Shown here piece by piece: positions 55,812 to 64,000 of a stretch of DNA of 64,000 nucleotides. The position numbers and the translations under genes are program-made. This stretch comes from Paracoccus sp. MBLB3053 (GTDB taxonomy: Bacteria; Pseudomonadota; Alphaproteobacteria; Rhodobacterales; Rhodobacteraceae). The notes under the pieces were generated by a model. It ran no database searches and was not told the DNA's origin. It saw nothing but the letters and a program-made list of their open reading frames with translations. Position 1 is the first letter of the stretch, and every line of letters starts with the position of its first letter. Location: NCBI RefSeq assembly GCF_031822435.1, contig NZ_JAVQLW010000001.1:2303501-2367500 (forward strand). The letters run 5' to 3'.

Positions 55812-57272
55812 GTGGACAGTTTGGAAAGCTTTCTAGGACAGGTCGGAGGCATCGTCTGGGGTCCCTACATGCTGATCCCGCTGCTGCTGGGAACGGGCCT
55901 CTATCTGACCGCGCGACTTGGCGGCATCCAGATCGTGCGGCTTGGCGCCGCCCTGCGTCTGGGCCTGCTGAAGCGTCATGACGATGATGCAGAGGGCGAT
56001 ATCTCGCAGTTCGAGGCGCTGACCACGGCAATGGCTGCAACCGTCGGCACAGGGAATATCGTGGGCGTGGCGACAGCGATCAGCGTGGGCGGTCCGGGCG
56101 CCCTGTTCTGGATGTGGATGACCGCGCTTTTGGGCATGGCGTCGAAATATTCCGAGGCTTTTCTGGGCGTGCGCTTCCGCACGACCGACGAGGTCGGCGA
56201 AAAGAACGGTGGGCCCCAATATTATCTCGAGCGTGGCATTCCGAACGCCTTCGGAAAGTTCCTTGCATTGTCCTTTGCGATCTTCGCGGTCTGTGCCTGC
56301 TTCGGCATCGGCAACATGACACAGGGCAACTCGATCGCCTCGAACCTTGAGCGGAGCTTCGCGCTGCCCACCTGGATGACCGGGCTGGCGCTTGCGGCAC
56401 TGACGCTGGTCGTTCTCGTCGGGGGCATCAAGACGATCGGCAAGGTCACCGCCGGTCTCGTTCCGGCGATGATCCTGTTCTATGTGCTGGGTGCGCTCTA
56501 TATCCTGCTCGTCAATATCGGATCGGTCCCGGCCGCCATTGGCCAGATCTTCGGCTCGGCCTTCAGCGGCAGTTCGGCCGTCGGCGGCTTTCTTGGCTCG
56601 ACCATCATGATCGCGGTGCAATACGGCGTCGCGCGCGGCATCTTCTCGAACGAATCCGGCATGGGCTCTGCCGCGATCGCCGCCGCTTCGGCCCAGACCA
56701 CGCATCCGGTCCGTCAGGGCCTGGTCTCGATGACCCAGACCTTCATTGATACGATCATCGTCGTGACCTGCACCGGCCTTGTCATCATCACGACAGGCGT
56801 CTGGCAAGAGGTCGATCCGCAGACCGGGCAGCAGATCTCGGCGGCGATCATGACTGGCCAGGCCTTCAGCCACGGTCTTCCGGGCTCGTGGGGACACTGG
56901 ATCGTCACCATCGGCCTTGTGCTTTTTGCCTATTCGACAATCCTTGGCTGGGCGTATTACGGCGAGCGCAACATCGAACGCCTGCTTGGTCATGGCGCGG
57001 TGATGCCGTTCCGGGTGCTCTTCTCGATCGTGGTGTTTCTGGGCTGCACCGTGCAATTGGGCGTGGTCTGGAATTTCTCGGACGTGATGAACGGTCTCAT
57101 GGCTATTCCGAACCTGATCGGCCTGCTGATCCTCTCGGGGCTGATCGCGCGCGAAACGCGGCATTATCTGAAGCACGATCCGCGACTGGAGGCGAGCAGG
57201 GCCGAAATCGAGGCCTTCATGGCGGGCGATCCCGGCTGGGAGGAATGGAAGATCAGCGAGCGGCAGCGCTGA
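55812..57272 (+). CDS. Sodium:alanine/glycine symporter (AGCS family)
   Basis: The 486-residue, about ten-segment membrane protein matches AGCS symporters. Family motifs include LTTAMAATVGTGNIVGVATA, MWMTALLGMASKYSEAF, and GSAAIAAASAQTTHPVRQG. It imports alanine, glycine or a similar small amino acid with Na+. GTG 55812 is chosen over TTG 55797 because GGAGGG sits 5-8 bases upstream. It is an independent unit between the cobalamin and uracil genes. Confidence 0.85.
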   Translation: MDSLESFLGQVGGIVWGPYMLIPLLLGTGLYLTARLGGIQIVRLGAALRLGLLKRHDDDAEGDISQFEALTTAMAATVGTGNIVGVATAISVGGPGALFWMWMTALLGMASKYSEAFLGVRFRTTDEVGEKNGGPQYYLERGIPNAFGKFLALSFAIFAVCACFGIGNMTQGNSIASNLERSFALPTWMTGLALAALTLVVLVGGIKTIGKVTAGLVPAMILFYVLGALYILLVNIGSVPAAIGQIFGSAFSGSSAVGGFLGSTIMIAVQYGVARGIFSNESGMGSAAIAAASAQTTHPVRQGLVSMTQTFIDTIIVVTCTGLVIITTGVWQEVDPQTGQQISAAIMTGQAFSHGLPGSWGHWIVTIGLVLFAYSTILGWAYYGERNIERLLGHGAVMPFRVLFSIVVFLGCTVQLGVVWNFSDVMNGLMAIPNLIGLLILSGLIARETRHYLKHDPRLEASRAEIEAFMAGDPGWEEWKISERQR

Positions 57273-57310
57273 GATTTCGGCGCGTTCGACTGAACGGTTT
57301 CATCATCGGA

Positions 57311-57334
57311 ATGGCCCGGCACTTGCCGGGCCAT
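57311..57334 (+). terminator. Terminator-like hairpin after the symporter gene
   Basis: ATGGCCCGGC (57311-57320) pairs exactly with GCCGGGCCAT (57325-57334) around ACTT. A short CGCCGTTTC follows. The U tract is weak. Confidence 0.6.
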
Positions 57335-57494
57335 CGCCGTTTCATGGATATCGGCAATGATGCCGATTGCCGGAAATGACGAGACGTTCTGGCCGAAAAA
57401 GCCTGCCTGATGCGCAAGCATGGTCCGAATGCTCTGGCATTTTCCGCGCCGCTTACCCATTAGCTTCTCGACAAGACAAATTCCGAGAGACGTG

Positions 57495-58769
57495 ATGGGC
57501 TATTTTCCTGACTGGCGCCCCGCATCGGGCGCCACGGTTCTGCCAGACGAAAAGCTTCCGATGGCCGCCGCAGTGCCGATGAGCCTGCAGCACCTGTTGG
57601 CGATGTCCGGCTCGACCATCCTCGCTCCGCTGATCATGGGGTTCGACCCCAACGTCGCGGTCTTCTTTTCGGGGATCGGCACGCTGCTGTTCTTCTTCAT
57701 TACCGGTGGACGGGTCCCGAGCTATCTGGGTTCATCTTTTGCCTTCATCGCGGTGATCATGGCGGCAACCGGCTTTGCGGGCGGCGGTCCGAACCCGAAT
57801 ATTCCGGTGGCCCTTGGCGGGATCATCGCCGCGGGTCTGATCTATGCTCTGATCGGGCTCGTCGTCATGGCAATCGGCTCGGGCTGGGTCGAGAAACTGA
57901 TGCCTCCGGCCGTCACGGGGGCCATAGGGATGGCCATCGGCCTCAACCTTGCTCCCGTTGCGGTAAAGCAACTGGCCGGCACCGCGACACATCTCACGAT
58001 CGCCTTGCTGACCGTGCTTTGCATGGCGCTCGTCTCGGTCTATGGACGTCAGGGAACCCGCCGCATCGCGGTGCTGATTGCACTGATCTTCGGCTACGCC
58101 CTGGTCCTCGTTTTCGGGAACCTTCTGCAGTTCGTTCCGGGCATTGATTTCTCGGCGGTGGCCGCAGCGCCTTGGTTCGGCATGCCCCATTTCGTCGCGC
58201 CGCGCTTCGAATGGGGGGCGATCGGCCTCATCGCCCCTGTCGCGATCGTCCTCGTGGCCGAGAACCTTGGCCATATCAAGGCGCTTGGTTCGATTACCGG
58301 CCAGAACATGGACCGCTATATCGGCCGAGGCTTCCTGGGCGACGGTCTTGCCACGATGCTGGCAGGCGCAGGCGGCGGGACGGGCGTCACCACCTATGCA
58401 GAGAATATTGGCGTCATGGCGATGACCAAGGTCTATTCGACGCTGATCTTCCCCATCGCCGCCGCAATCGCGATCCTGCTGGGGCTTTCGCCGAAGTTCG
58501 GAGCCATCCTGCAGACGATCCCCGCACCGGTTCTGGCAGGTCTGGCGGTTGCTGTCTTTGGACTTATCGCATCGGCCATGGCGCGGATCTGGGTCGACAA
58601 CAAGGTTGATTTCTCGGACCCCCGCAACCTCTTCACCGTCGGGGTCGCCCTGATCTTCGGTGCCGGGGACTTCACAATCAATATCGGCGGCTTTGCCTTG
58701 GGTGGCATCGGCACGTCGACCCTTGCCGCTCTGGTCCTGTACCAACTGCTGGGGATGGTGCGAAGGTAA
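57495..58769 (+). CDS. uraA: Uracil permease (NCS2/UraA family)
   Basis: The 424-residue, 12-14 segment membrane protein matches the nucleobase:cation symporter-2 family, with PVPMSLQHLLAMSGSTILAP-type opening (VPMSLQHLLAMSGSTIL) and GLATMLAGAGGGTGVTTYAENIGVMAMT as the substrate signature. Uracil is the likely substrate by resemblance to UraA; xanthine or uric acid types differ in this motif. ATG 57495 (GTG 57492 is an alternative). It stands alone and ends in a strong hairpin. Confidence 0.85.
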   Translation: MGYFPDWRPASGATVLPDEKLPMAAAVPMSLQHLLAMSGSTILAPLIMGFDPNVAVFFSGIGTLLFFFITGGRVPSYLGSSFAFIAVIMAATGFAGGGPNPNIPVALGGIIAAGLIYALIGLVVMAIGSGWVEKLMPPAVTGAIGMAIGLNLAPVAVKQLAGTATHLTIALLTVLCMALVSVYGRQGTRRIAVLIALIFGYALVLVFGNLLQFVPGIDFSAVAAAPWFGMPHFVAPRFEWGAIGLIAPVAIVLVAENLGHIKALGSITGQNMDRYIGRGFLGDGLATMLAGAGGGTGVTTYAENIGVMAMTKVYSTLIFPIAAAIAILLGLSPKFGAILQTIPAPVLAGLAVAVFGLIASAMARIWVDNKVDFSDPRNLFTVGVALIFGAGDFTINIGGFALGGIGTSTLAALVLYQLLGMVRR

Positions 58770-58791
58770 GCCTGGCTCTCATGCGGCCGTC

Positions 58792-58824
58792 ATGGCCCGT
58801 CGCCGAAAGGCGCGGGCCATTTTC
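58792..58824 (+). terminator. Rho-independent terminator after uraA
   Basis: ATGGCCCG (58792-58799) and CGGGCCAT (58813-58820) pair, and the inner CGCC/GGCG stem closes a GAAA tetraloop. TTTTC follows. Confidence 0.75.
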
Positions 58825-58959
58825 ATTTCCGGATGACGAAATCCGCTCGGCAAGCGGAGGACCCACGCGGAAAAGCTGATCACAAAGGTTGGAAGAGCGA
58901 TCGAAGACCTGGTCTTTGCCTGGCACGGGAAACATGCAAATTAGACATATATGCTGCCA

Positions 58960-58983
58960 GTTGGCTGGATAAGTTCAGCCAAC
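58960..58983. promoter_or_regulatory. Perfect inverted repeat in the nap promoter region
   Basis: GTTGGCTG (58960-58967) and CAGCCAAC (58976-58983) are perfect inverted copies with an 8-base AT-rich centre GATAAGTT. It lies 107 bases before the napE start, in a 0.3-kb intergenic region with no gene, and is a good operator candidate. No clear FNR box (TTGAT-N4-ATCAA) was seen nearby. Confidence 0.5.
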
Positions 58984-59089
58984 ACATATTCGCGAACATT
59001 GGCCTTTCCGGCTCGTGCGCGTGCTGCTATGGTTGTTTCGTTACTGAAGCTTTCGACCAATACCCATTTGCCGTGCCAAGGGGGTAGAC

Positions 59090-59287
59090 TTGTCAGACGC
59101 TCACGACAGAACTCAGGTAAATCATTTCTCTCGCGGACAGCGGATACGGGAGTTGGCCGTGTTCTTGCTGCTGGCATTTGCGATCTGGCCGATCATTTCG
59201 GTCGCTTTCGTCGGGGGCTATGGGTTCCTGATCTGGATCTACCAAATCTTCGCAGGACCACCAGGCCCACCATCGGTCGGGCACTGA
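59090..59287 (+). CDS. napE: NapE small membrane protein
   Basis: The 65-residue protein has one transmembrane segment (about residues 24-48) and a GPPGPPSVGH tail, as in the NapE/TorE family of small membrane proteins that lead nap operons. Its role is unknown. TTG 59090 has GGGGG about five bases upstream. It is the first gene of the operon and is followed by napF after seven bases. Confidence 0.85.
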   Translation: MSDAHDRTQVNHFSRGQRIRELAVFLLLAFAIWPIISVAFVGGYGFLIWIYQIFAGPPGPPSVGH

Positions 59288-59294
59288 TCCGGAT

Positions 59295-59789
59295 ATGCCA
59301 GCCGCCGCCAGCATATCCCGCCGACAGCTTCTGAAGGGCAGGGCGCAGCCGAAGCCCTTCGAGCCAAGGCCGCCCGGGGTCGATCCGATTTCGGTCGCGT
59401 CCTGCACGGGCTGTGGCGAGTGCCTTGAGGTTTGTCCCGAGCGAATTCTTGCATTGCGGGATCTGCGGGTCGTTCTGCTGCCCGAGATGGGCGAGTGCAT
59501 TTTCTGCGGCAAATGCGCCGAGGTCTGTCCCGAGCCGGTCTTTTCCGAATCTCGCCTCATGGCGCATCTGGTGGACATCTCGGGCGATTGTCTCGCCAGG
59601 GCGGGGATTACCTGCATGACCTGCCGCGATGCCTGTCCCGAAGCGGCAATCTCGATGCGACCGCGGATAGGCGGTCCATTTCTGCCGGTTCTTGATCCGG
59701 AGCTTTGCAACGGCTGCGGTGCCTGCGTGGCGCCCTGTCCCAGCCAGGCGATAACCGCGATTCCAAGGGAGTATTCGGATGAAGGATGA
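59295..59789 (+). CDS. napF: Ferredoxin-type protein NapF
   Basis: The 164-residue cytoplasmic iron-sulfur protein has 4Fe-4S clusters in CTGCGECLEVCP, CIFCGKCAEVCP and CNGCGACVAPCP, plus a degenerate CMTCRDACP set. It takes part in maturation of the NapA iron-sulfur centre. It overlaps napD by 11 bases. The N-terminus (ISRRQLLKGR) looks twin-arginine-like but is probably cytoplasmic. Confidence 0.9.
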   Translation: MPAAASISRRQLLKGRAQPKPFEPRPPGVDPISVASCTGCGECLEVCPERILALRDLRVVLLPEMGECIFCGKCAEVCPEPVFSESRLMAHLVDISGDCLARAGITCMTCRDACPEAAISMRPRIGGPFLPVLDPELCNGCGACVAPCPSQAITAIPREYSDEG

Positions 59790-60027
59790 CGTCTGGCATG
59801 TGTCCTCGGCGGTTGTCAGCGTGATGCCGGGCGCCATGGAAGCCGTGCTTGCGGAAATCGGTCAGCACCAGAATGTCGAGGTGCATGGTCGCGACGAACG
59901 CAGGGTGGTCGTCACCATTGAAGGTCGCAGCAGCGGCGAACTTGGCGAAAAGCTTACTCAAATCAACCTGATCAACGGAGTTCTCGGCGCCAATATGGTG
60001 TTCGAACATGCCGAGAAGCTGGAGTAG
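59779..60027 (+). CDS. napD: NapD chaperone
   Basis: The 82-residue protein is the NapA-specific chaperone that binds the Tat signal. It has the [20 protein letters not shown] opening and GQINLIN-like [10 protein letters not shown] near the end, as in the family. It starts inside napF and ends six bases before napA. Confidence 0.88.
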   Translation: MKDDVWHVSSAVVSVMPGAMEAVLAEIGQHQNVEVHGRDERRVVVTIEGRSSGELGEKLTQINLINGVLGANMVFEHAEKLE

Positions 60028-60032
60028 AGAAG

Positions 60033-62540
60033 ATGAGTCTTGATCTGACCAGACGGAACTTGCTGAAGGCACATGCTGCTGCACTTGCCGCTTCTGCGGC
60101 CGGACTTCCGGCCTCGGTTCTGGCGCAACCCGTGCCGGGGGGCGTCGAGGCTTTGCAGATCAAATGGTCGAAGGCGCCATGCCGGTTCTGCGGGACCGGT
60201 TGCGGGGTCATGGTCGGGGTCAAGGATGGCAAGGTCGTCGCCACCCATGGCGACATGCTGGCCGAGGTGAACCGGGGACTGAACTGCGTCAAGGGCTATT
60301 TCCTTTCTAAGATCATGTATGGCGAGGACCGCCTCACCACACCTCTGATGCGCAAGTCCGGCGGCGTTTTCGACAAGGATGGCGAATTCGAACCGGTCAC
60401 TTGGGACGAGGCCTTCGACACCATGGCCGCGAAGGTGAAGGAAGTGCTCAAGGAAAAGGGGCCCGAAGGCGTCGGGATGTTCGGTTCAGGGCAATGGACC
60501 GTGCTCGAGGGCTACGCCGCAACCAAGCTGATGCGCGCTGGCTTCCGTTCGAACAATCTCGACCCGAATGCCCGGCACTGCATGGCCTCGGCCGCCGTGG
60601 CCTTCATGCGGACCTTCGGCATCGACGAACCGATGGGCTGCTATGACGATTTCGAGCATGCCGATGCTTTCGTGCTCTGGGGTTCGAACATGGCCGAGAT
60701 GCACCCGATCCTGTGGACGCGCCTTGCGGATCGCCGCCTCGGCACGCCGGGGGTGAAATGCGCGGTGCTGTCGACCTTCACCCATCGCTCGATGGATCTC
60801 GCGGATATCCCGATCGTCTTCAAGCCGGGAACCGATCTCGCGATCCTGAACTACATCGCGAATTACATCATCGAGAAGGGCGCTGTGAACCAGGACTTCG
60901 TCGACAATTACACCACCTTCGTGAAGGGCACGACCGATATCGGCTACGGGCTGCGCCCCGAGCACCCGCTTGAGCAGAAGGCGACCGGAGTCGCCACCGC
61001 GGACAAGATGGAGCCCGCAGATTTCGAGGCCTACAAAACGCTCGTCTCGGAATACACGCTGGACTACACCAGCAAGCTGACCGGGGTCGAACCGGGCTTC
61101 CTCGAAGAGCTGGCCGCGCTCTATGCCGATCCCAACAAGAAGGTCATGTCACTTTGGACCATGGGCTTCAACCAGCATGTCCGCGGGGTCTGGGCGAACC
61201 AGCTGCTTTACAACATCCACCTTCTGACCGGGAAGATTTCCGAGCCGGGCAACTCGCCCTTCTCGCTGACCGGCCAGCCCTCGGCCTGCGGCACGGCGCG
61301 CGAGGTCGGCACATTCGCCCACCGCCTGCCGGCCGACTTGGTGGTCACGAATCCCGAACATATCAAGCATGCCGAAGAACTGTGGAAGCTGCCGCATGGG
61401 CTTCTGAACACCAAGCCCGGCTTCCATGCCGTGCTGCAGGACCGGATGTTGCATGACGGCGTGCTGAACTTCTACTGGATCCAGGTGAACAACAACCTGC
61501 AGGCCAGCGCGAACAGCTCGGGCGAAGCCTATCCCGGCTATCGCAATCCCGACAACCTGATCGTGGTATCAGATGCCTATCCGACGGTCACGGCGATGGC
61601 CGCCGACATCATCCTGCCCGCTGCCATGTGGGTCGAGAAAGAGGGCGTCTATGGCAATGCCGAGCGGCGCACCCAGGCCTGGCACCAGCTTGTCGACGCG
61701 CCCGGCGATGCGAAATCGGACATGTGGCAGATGGTCGAATTCTCGAAGCGCTTCACCACGGACGAAGTCTGGCCCGCCGAGATCTTGGAGGCTAATCCCG
61801 AATACAAGGGCAAGACGATCTACGAGGTCTGCTTTGCCAACGGTCAGGTGGACAAGTTTCCACTGACCGAGATCCGCGAGGATTACGCCAACCCCGAGGC
61901 GCAGGATTTCGGCTTCTACATCCAGAAGGGCCTGTTCGAGGAATATGCCAGCTTTGGCCGCGGCCATGGCCATGATCTGGCCCCCTATGACACCTACCAG
62001 AGCGATGAGGTCCGGGGCCTGCGCTGGCCGGTCGTCGACGGTGAGGAAACGCTGTGGCGCTTCCGCGAAGGGCTCGATCCCTATGTCGAGGCCGGAAAGG
62101 GCGTGCAGTTCTACGGCAACGCGGATGGCCGCGCAAAGATCATCGCCGTGCCCTACGAGCCGCCAGCCGAAAGCCCGGATGAGGAATTCGATTTCTGGCT
62201 GGTGACGGGCAGGGTGCTCGAACATTGGCATTCCGGCTCGATGACCATGCGGGTGCCGGAACTCTACAAGGCATTCCCGGGGGCAAAGGTCTTCATGAAT
62301 GCGACCGACGCACGCGAGCGCGGTTTCAATCAGGGCATGGAGGTAAGGGTCATCTCGCGGCGCGGAGAAATCCGTTCTCGCGTCGAAATCCGCGGCCGCA
62401 ACCGGATGCCCAAGGGCGTGATTTTCGTGCCCTGGTTCGATGCAAGCCAGCTGATCAACAAGGTCACGCTGGATGCCACGGACCCGATCTCGAAACAGAC
62501 CGACTTCAAGAAATGCGCCGTTAAGATCGAGGCCGTATGA
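60033..62540 (+). CDS. napA: Periplasmic nitrate reductase catalytic subunit
   Basis: The 835-residue molybdoenzyme reduces nitrate to nitrite in the periplasm. A Tat signal has TRRNLLKAH at 6-14. The 4Fe-4S motif CRFCGTGC with a later C is in the first 90 residues. The likely molybdenum-ligating cysteine is C183 in ARHCMAS, and the final block [11 protein letters not shown] is typical of the bis-MGD family. The length is standard. It follows napD by five bases and overlaps napB. Confidence 0.95.
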   Translation: MSLDLTRRNLLKAHAAALAASAAGLPASVLAQPVPGGVEALQIKWSKAPCRFCGTGCGVMVGVKDGKVVATHGDMLAEVNRGLNCVKGYFLSKIMYGEDRLTTPLMRKSGGVFDKDGEFEPVTWDEAFDTMAAKVKEVLKEKGPEGVGMFGSGQWTVLEGYAATKLMRAGFRSNNLDPNARHCMASAAVAFMRTFGIDEPMGCYDDFEHADAFVLWGSNMAEMHPILWTRLADRRLGTPGVKCAVLSTFTHRSMDLADIPIVFKPGTDLAILNYIANYIIEKGAVNQDFVDNYTTFVKGTTDIGYGLRPEHPLEQKATGVATADKMEPADFEAYKTLVSEYTLDYTSKLTGVEPGFLEELAALYADPNKKVMSLWTMGFNQHVRGVWANQLLYNIHLLTGKISEPGNSPFSLTGQPSACGTAREVGTFAHRLPADLVVTNPEHIKHAEELWKLPHGLLNTKPGFHAVLQDRMLHDGVLNFYWIQVNNNLQASANSSGEAYPGYRNPDNLIVVSDAYPTVTAMAADIILPAAMWVEKEGVYGNAERRTQAWHQLVDAPGDAKSDMWQMVEFSKRFTTDEVWPAEILEANPEYKGKTIYEVCFANGQVDKFPLTEIREDYANPEAQDFGFYIQKGLFEEYASFGRGHGHDLAPYDTYQSDEVRGLRWPVVDGEETLWRFREGLDPYVEAGKGVQFYGNADGRAKIIAVPYEPPAESPDEEFDFWLVTGRVLEHWHSGSMTMRVPELYKAFPGAKVFMNATDARERGFNQGMEVRVISRRGEIRSRVEIRGRNRMPKGVIFVPWFDASQLINKVTLDATDPISKQTDFKKCAVKIEAV

Positions 62541-63010
62541 TGAAACCGCTTCGGACCATCCTTGCGATTGCTCTGTGCTGCGTAGCCTCCATCGCCGCAG
62601 CCCAAGGGATTTCAGAAGAGCCCCCAGAACTGACCGGCCCCAAACCGGATCCGATGGAGTCGATCTCGGCCGCCCCGCTCGAGCGATATGTCACTGATGA
62701 CGTGCGTCAGATGCGGGCCTATCCCGAGCAGCCACCGATCATCCCGCATTCGATCGAAGGCTATCAGCTTTCGGTCAATGCAAACAGGTGCCTCAGCTGC
62801 CATAAACGCGAGAATTCGCTTGGAACAGGTGCGCCGATGATCTCGATCACGCATTACATGACGCGAGAGGGACAGATGTTGGCCGATGTCTCTCCGAGGC
62901 GATATTTCTGCACGCAATGCCATGTGCCCCAGGCGGATACAGAGGCGCTGGTGGAGAACACCTTCACCGACATGGCCGAGATGGGTGCGCAAAGCGCGGG
63001 GGATCAGTGA
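62537..63010 (+). CDS. napB: Diheme cytochrome subunit NapB
   Basis: The 157-residue protein has a Sec signal peptide (about 1-24, [19 protein letters not shown]) and two CxxCH haem sites, CLSCH and CTQCH. It receives electrons from NapC and passes them to NapA. ATG 62537 overlaps the napA stop (ATGA). The [13 protein letters not shown]-terminus after cleavage is as in Paracoccus. Confidence 0.92.
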   Translation: MMKPLRTILAIALCCVASIAAAQGISEEPPELTGPKPDPMESISAAPLERYVTDDVRQMRAYPEQPPIIPHSIEGYQLSVNANRCLSCHKRENSLGTGAPMISITHYMTREGQMLADVSPRRYFCTQCHVPQADTEALVENTFTDMAEMGAQSAGDQ

Positions 63011-63011
63011 C

Positions 63012-63698
63012 ATGCACTGGATCCTCAAGCCATTCAAATGGTTCTGGCGCATCCTCTGGACGCCGGCAGGCACTTTGGGCCTGGGTTTCCTGACGCTAGG
63101 CGGCTTTGTCGGCGGCGTGCTCTTCTGGGGCGCCTTCAATACCGCGCTGGAAAAGACCAATACCGAAGCCTTCTGCACCTCCTGCCACGAGATGCGCGAC
63201 AATGTTTATGAAGAACTGGCGCACACGGTGCATTTCTCGAACCGTTCGGGGGTGCGTGCGTCCTGTCCGGATTGCCATGTGCCGCATGAATGGAGCCACA
63301 AGATCGCCCGCAAGATGCAGGCCTCGAAAGAGGTCTGGGGCAAGATCTTCGGGACGATCGACACCCGCCAGAAGTTTCTCGAGAAGCGGATCGAACTTGC
63401 CCAGCACGAATGGGCCCGCCTGAAGTCGAATGACAGCCTTGAATGTCGCAACTGCCACTCATCCGTGGCGATGGATTTGTCGAAACAGGCGCCACGGGCG
63501 GCAAGGATCCATAGCGAATACCTCCTCACCGGAGAGCGCACCTGCATTGACTGCCACAAGGGCATCGCCCATGAACTGCCTGACATGAGCGGGATTGCAC
63601 CGGGATGGACCGTGCCCAAGGAACTTGAGGGCACCAGCCCCGTATCAGATCGCGAGGAAATTCAAGGCTATCTGATACAGAATTCGCACGAGGGGTAA
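63012..63698 (+). CDS. napC: Tetrahaem membrane cytochrome NapC
   Basis: The 228-residue NapC/NirT protein has one N-terminal membrane anchor (about 20-42) and four CxxCH sites: CTSCH, CPDCH, CRNCH and CIDCH. It takes electrons from quinol and reduces NapAB. ATG 63012 overlaps nothing but is two bases after the napB stop. The operon ends here; no terminator with a U tract is obvious. Confidence 0.93.
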   Translation: MHWILKPFKWFWRILWTPAGTLGLGFLTLGGFVGGVLFWGAFNTALEKTNTEAFCTSCHEMRDNVYEELAHTVHFSNRSGVRASCPDCHVPHEWSHKIARKMQASKEVWGKIFGTIDTRQKFLEKRIELAQHEWARLKSNDSLECRNCHSSVAMDLSKQAPRAARIHSEYLLTGERTCIDCHKGIAHELPDMSGIAPGWTVPKELEGTSPVSDREEIQGYLIQNSHEG

Positions 63699-64000
63699 AC
63701 GAGGGAATTCCCTTCATCACAACAAGCGACCTCAGTGTCTCAGAAATTGCATGGCACTCGACCCGGATGCGCCCCTGCAAAGACGCGAGGGCAGGGTCAA
63801 GCGGTTCGAACCAAGCGTGCTGGCAGAAGACACAGGCCGATCTGCCTTCCGGCTCGCCTTTTGACGCGGCATGCTGACGGGTAAACCCTTGTGTTGGCGT
63901 TCGCCTGGTCAACAGGTTGCGATGACGGCCATCTAGAGATGTTGCGTGGGCGGGGTGGTTGTGGTTTGGCGCGTGCCGTCCCGGGCCGCTCTCTCTGGGC
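63699..64000. other. Gene-free end of the window
   Basis: No gene or RNA is supported in the last 302 bases. A short palindrome AGGGAATTCCCT lies just after napC (63703-63714), too small to be a sure terminator. A minus-strand open frame that runs back into napC has poor composition and is probably a shadow. Confidence 0.5.

Noticed and set aside
55833..57176. 447-residue minus-strand frame opposite the AGCS symporter
   Set aside because: Asp/Arg/His-rich antisense shadow of a membrane protein gene.
58831..59092. Search for an FNR/NNR-type box (TTGAT-N4-ATCAA) before napE
   Set aside because: No convincing match was found. Only the GTTGGCTG/CAGCCAAC repeat is symmetric.
63780..63830. GGTTCGAACC stretch resembling a tRNA T-loop
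   Set aside because: No acceptor, D or anticodon arms fit around it and there is no CCA-proximal stem.

Overview
The window is GC-rich DNA from an alphaproteobacterium. A Rhodobacterales host, most likely Paracoccus or a close relative, is suggested by three things: the oxygen-dependent Cob pathway with a BluE-type threonine kinase and a DUF1636 protein, a napEFDABC operon, and a lambda-like siphoprophage built like those of Paracoccus and Rhodobacter. The genus is an inference. No rRNA, tRNA or CRISPR array was seen.

Bases 1 to about 26.4 kb are the right-hand part of a prophage whose left end (integrase, repressor) lies outside the window. In order it has a Toprim fragment and P4-type primase-helicase, a repeat-rich 350-bp gap, a GpA-type terminase, head genes (gpW-like, portal, a protease-capsid fusion, DUF2190), connectors and tail tube. 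Next come a tail assembly chaperone pair joined by a lambda-type GGGAAAG frameshift site, the tape measure, tail tip, tail fibres with an SGNH esterase signature, endolysin and holin.

Bases 26.4 to 36.7 kb are accessory and visibly less GC-rich in places. Two decayed copies of the holin 3' end lie 2.2 and 3.5 kb downstream of the intact holin and separate successive cargo units. These units are a secreted peptidoglycan-binding protein, a C39-like peptidase, and then a two-gene Gabija-type defence system (OLD nuclease plus UvrD-like helicase) followed by an MltR/HEPN-like protein and an RNase H-fold DUF429 protein. A gene-poor stretch with an IS110-family transposase relic closes the island.

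Bases 36.7 to 55.7 kb hold an almost complete aerobic cobalamin pathway: cobC-type phosphatase, bluE, cobD, cobQ and cobO (minus strand), DUF1636, cobW, cobN, G, H, I, J, K (antisense), L, E, M, B, then cbiM and cobF. Two cobalamin riboswitches precede the DUF1636-cobW-cobN operon and cbiM. cobA, cobS, cobT, cobU and cobV are not in the window. Most genes overlap by 4 to 8 bases, which suggests translational coupling. cobK lies antisense between cobJ and cobL and overlaps both.

Bases 55.8 to 58.8 kb carry two stand-alone transporters, an AGCS sodium:amino acid symporter and a UraA-type uracil permease, each ending in a hairpin. Bases 59.1 to 63.7 kb carry napEFDABC, the periplasmic nitrate reductase with its maturation proteins and electron-supplying cytochromes. 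The last 300 bases hold nothing I can identify.
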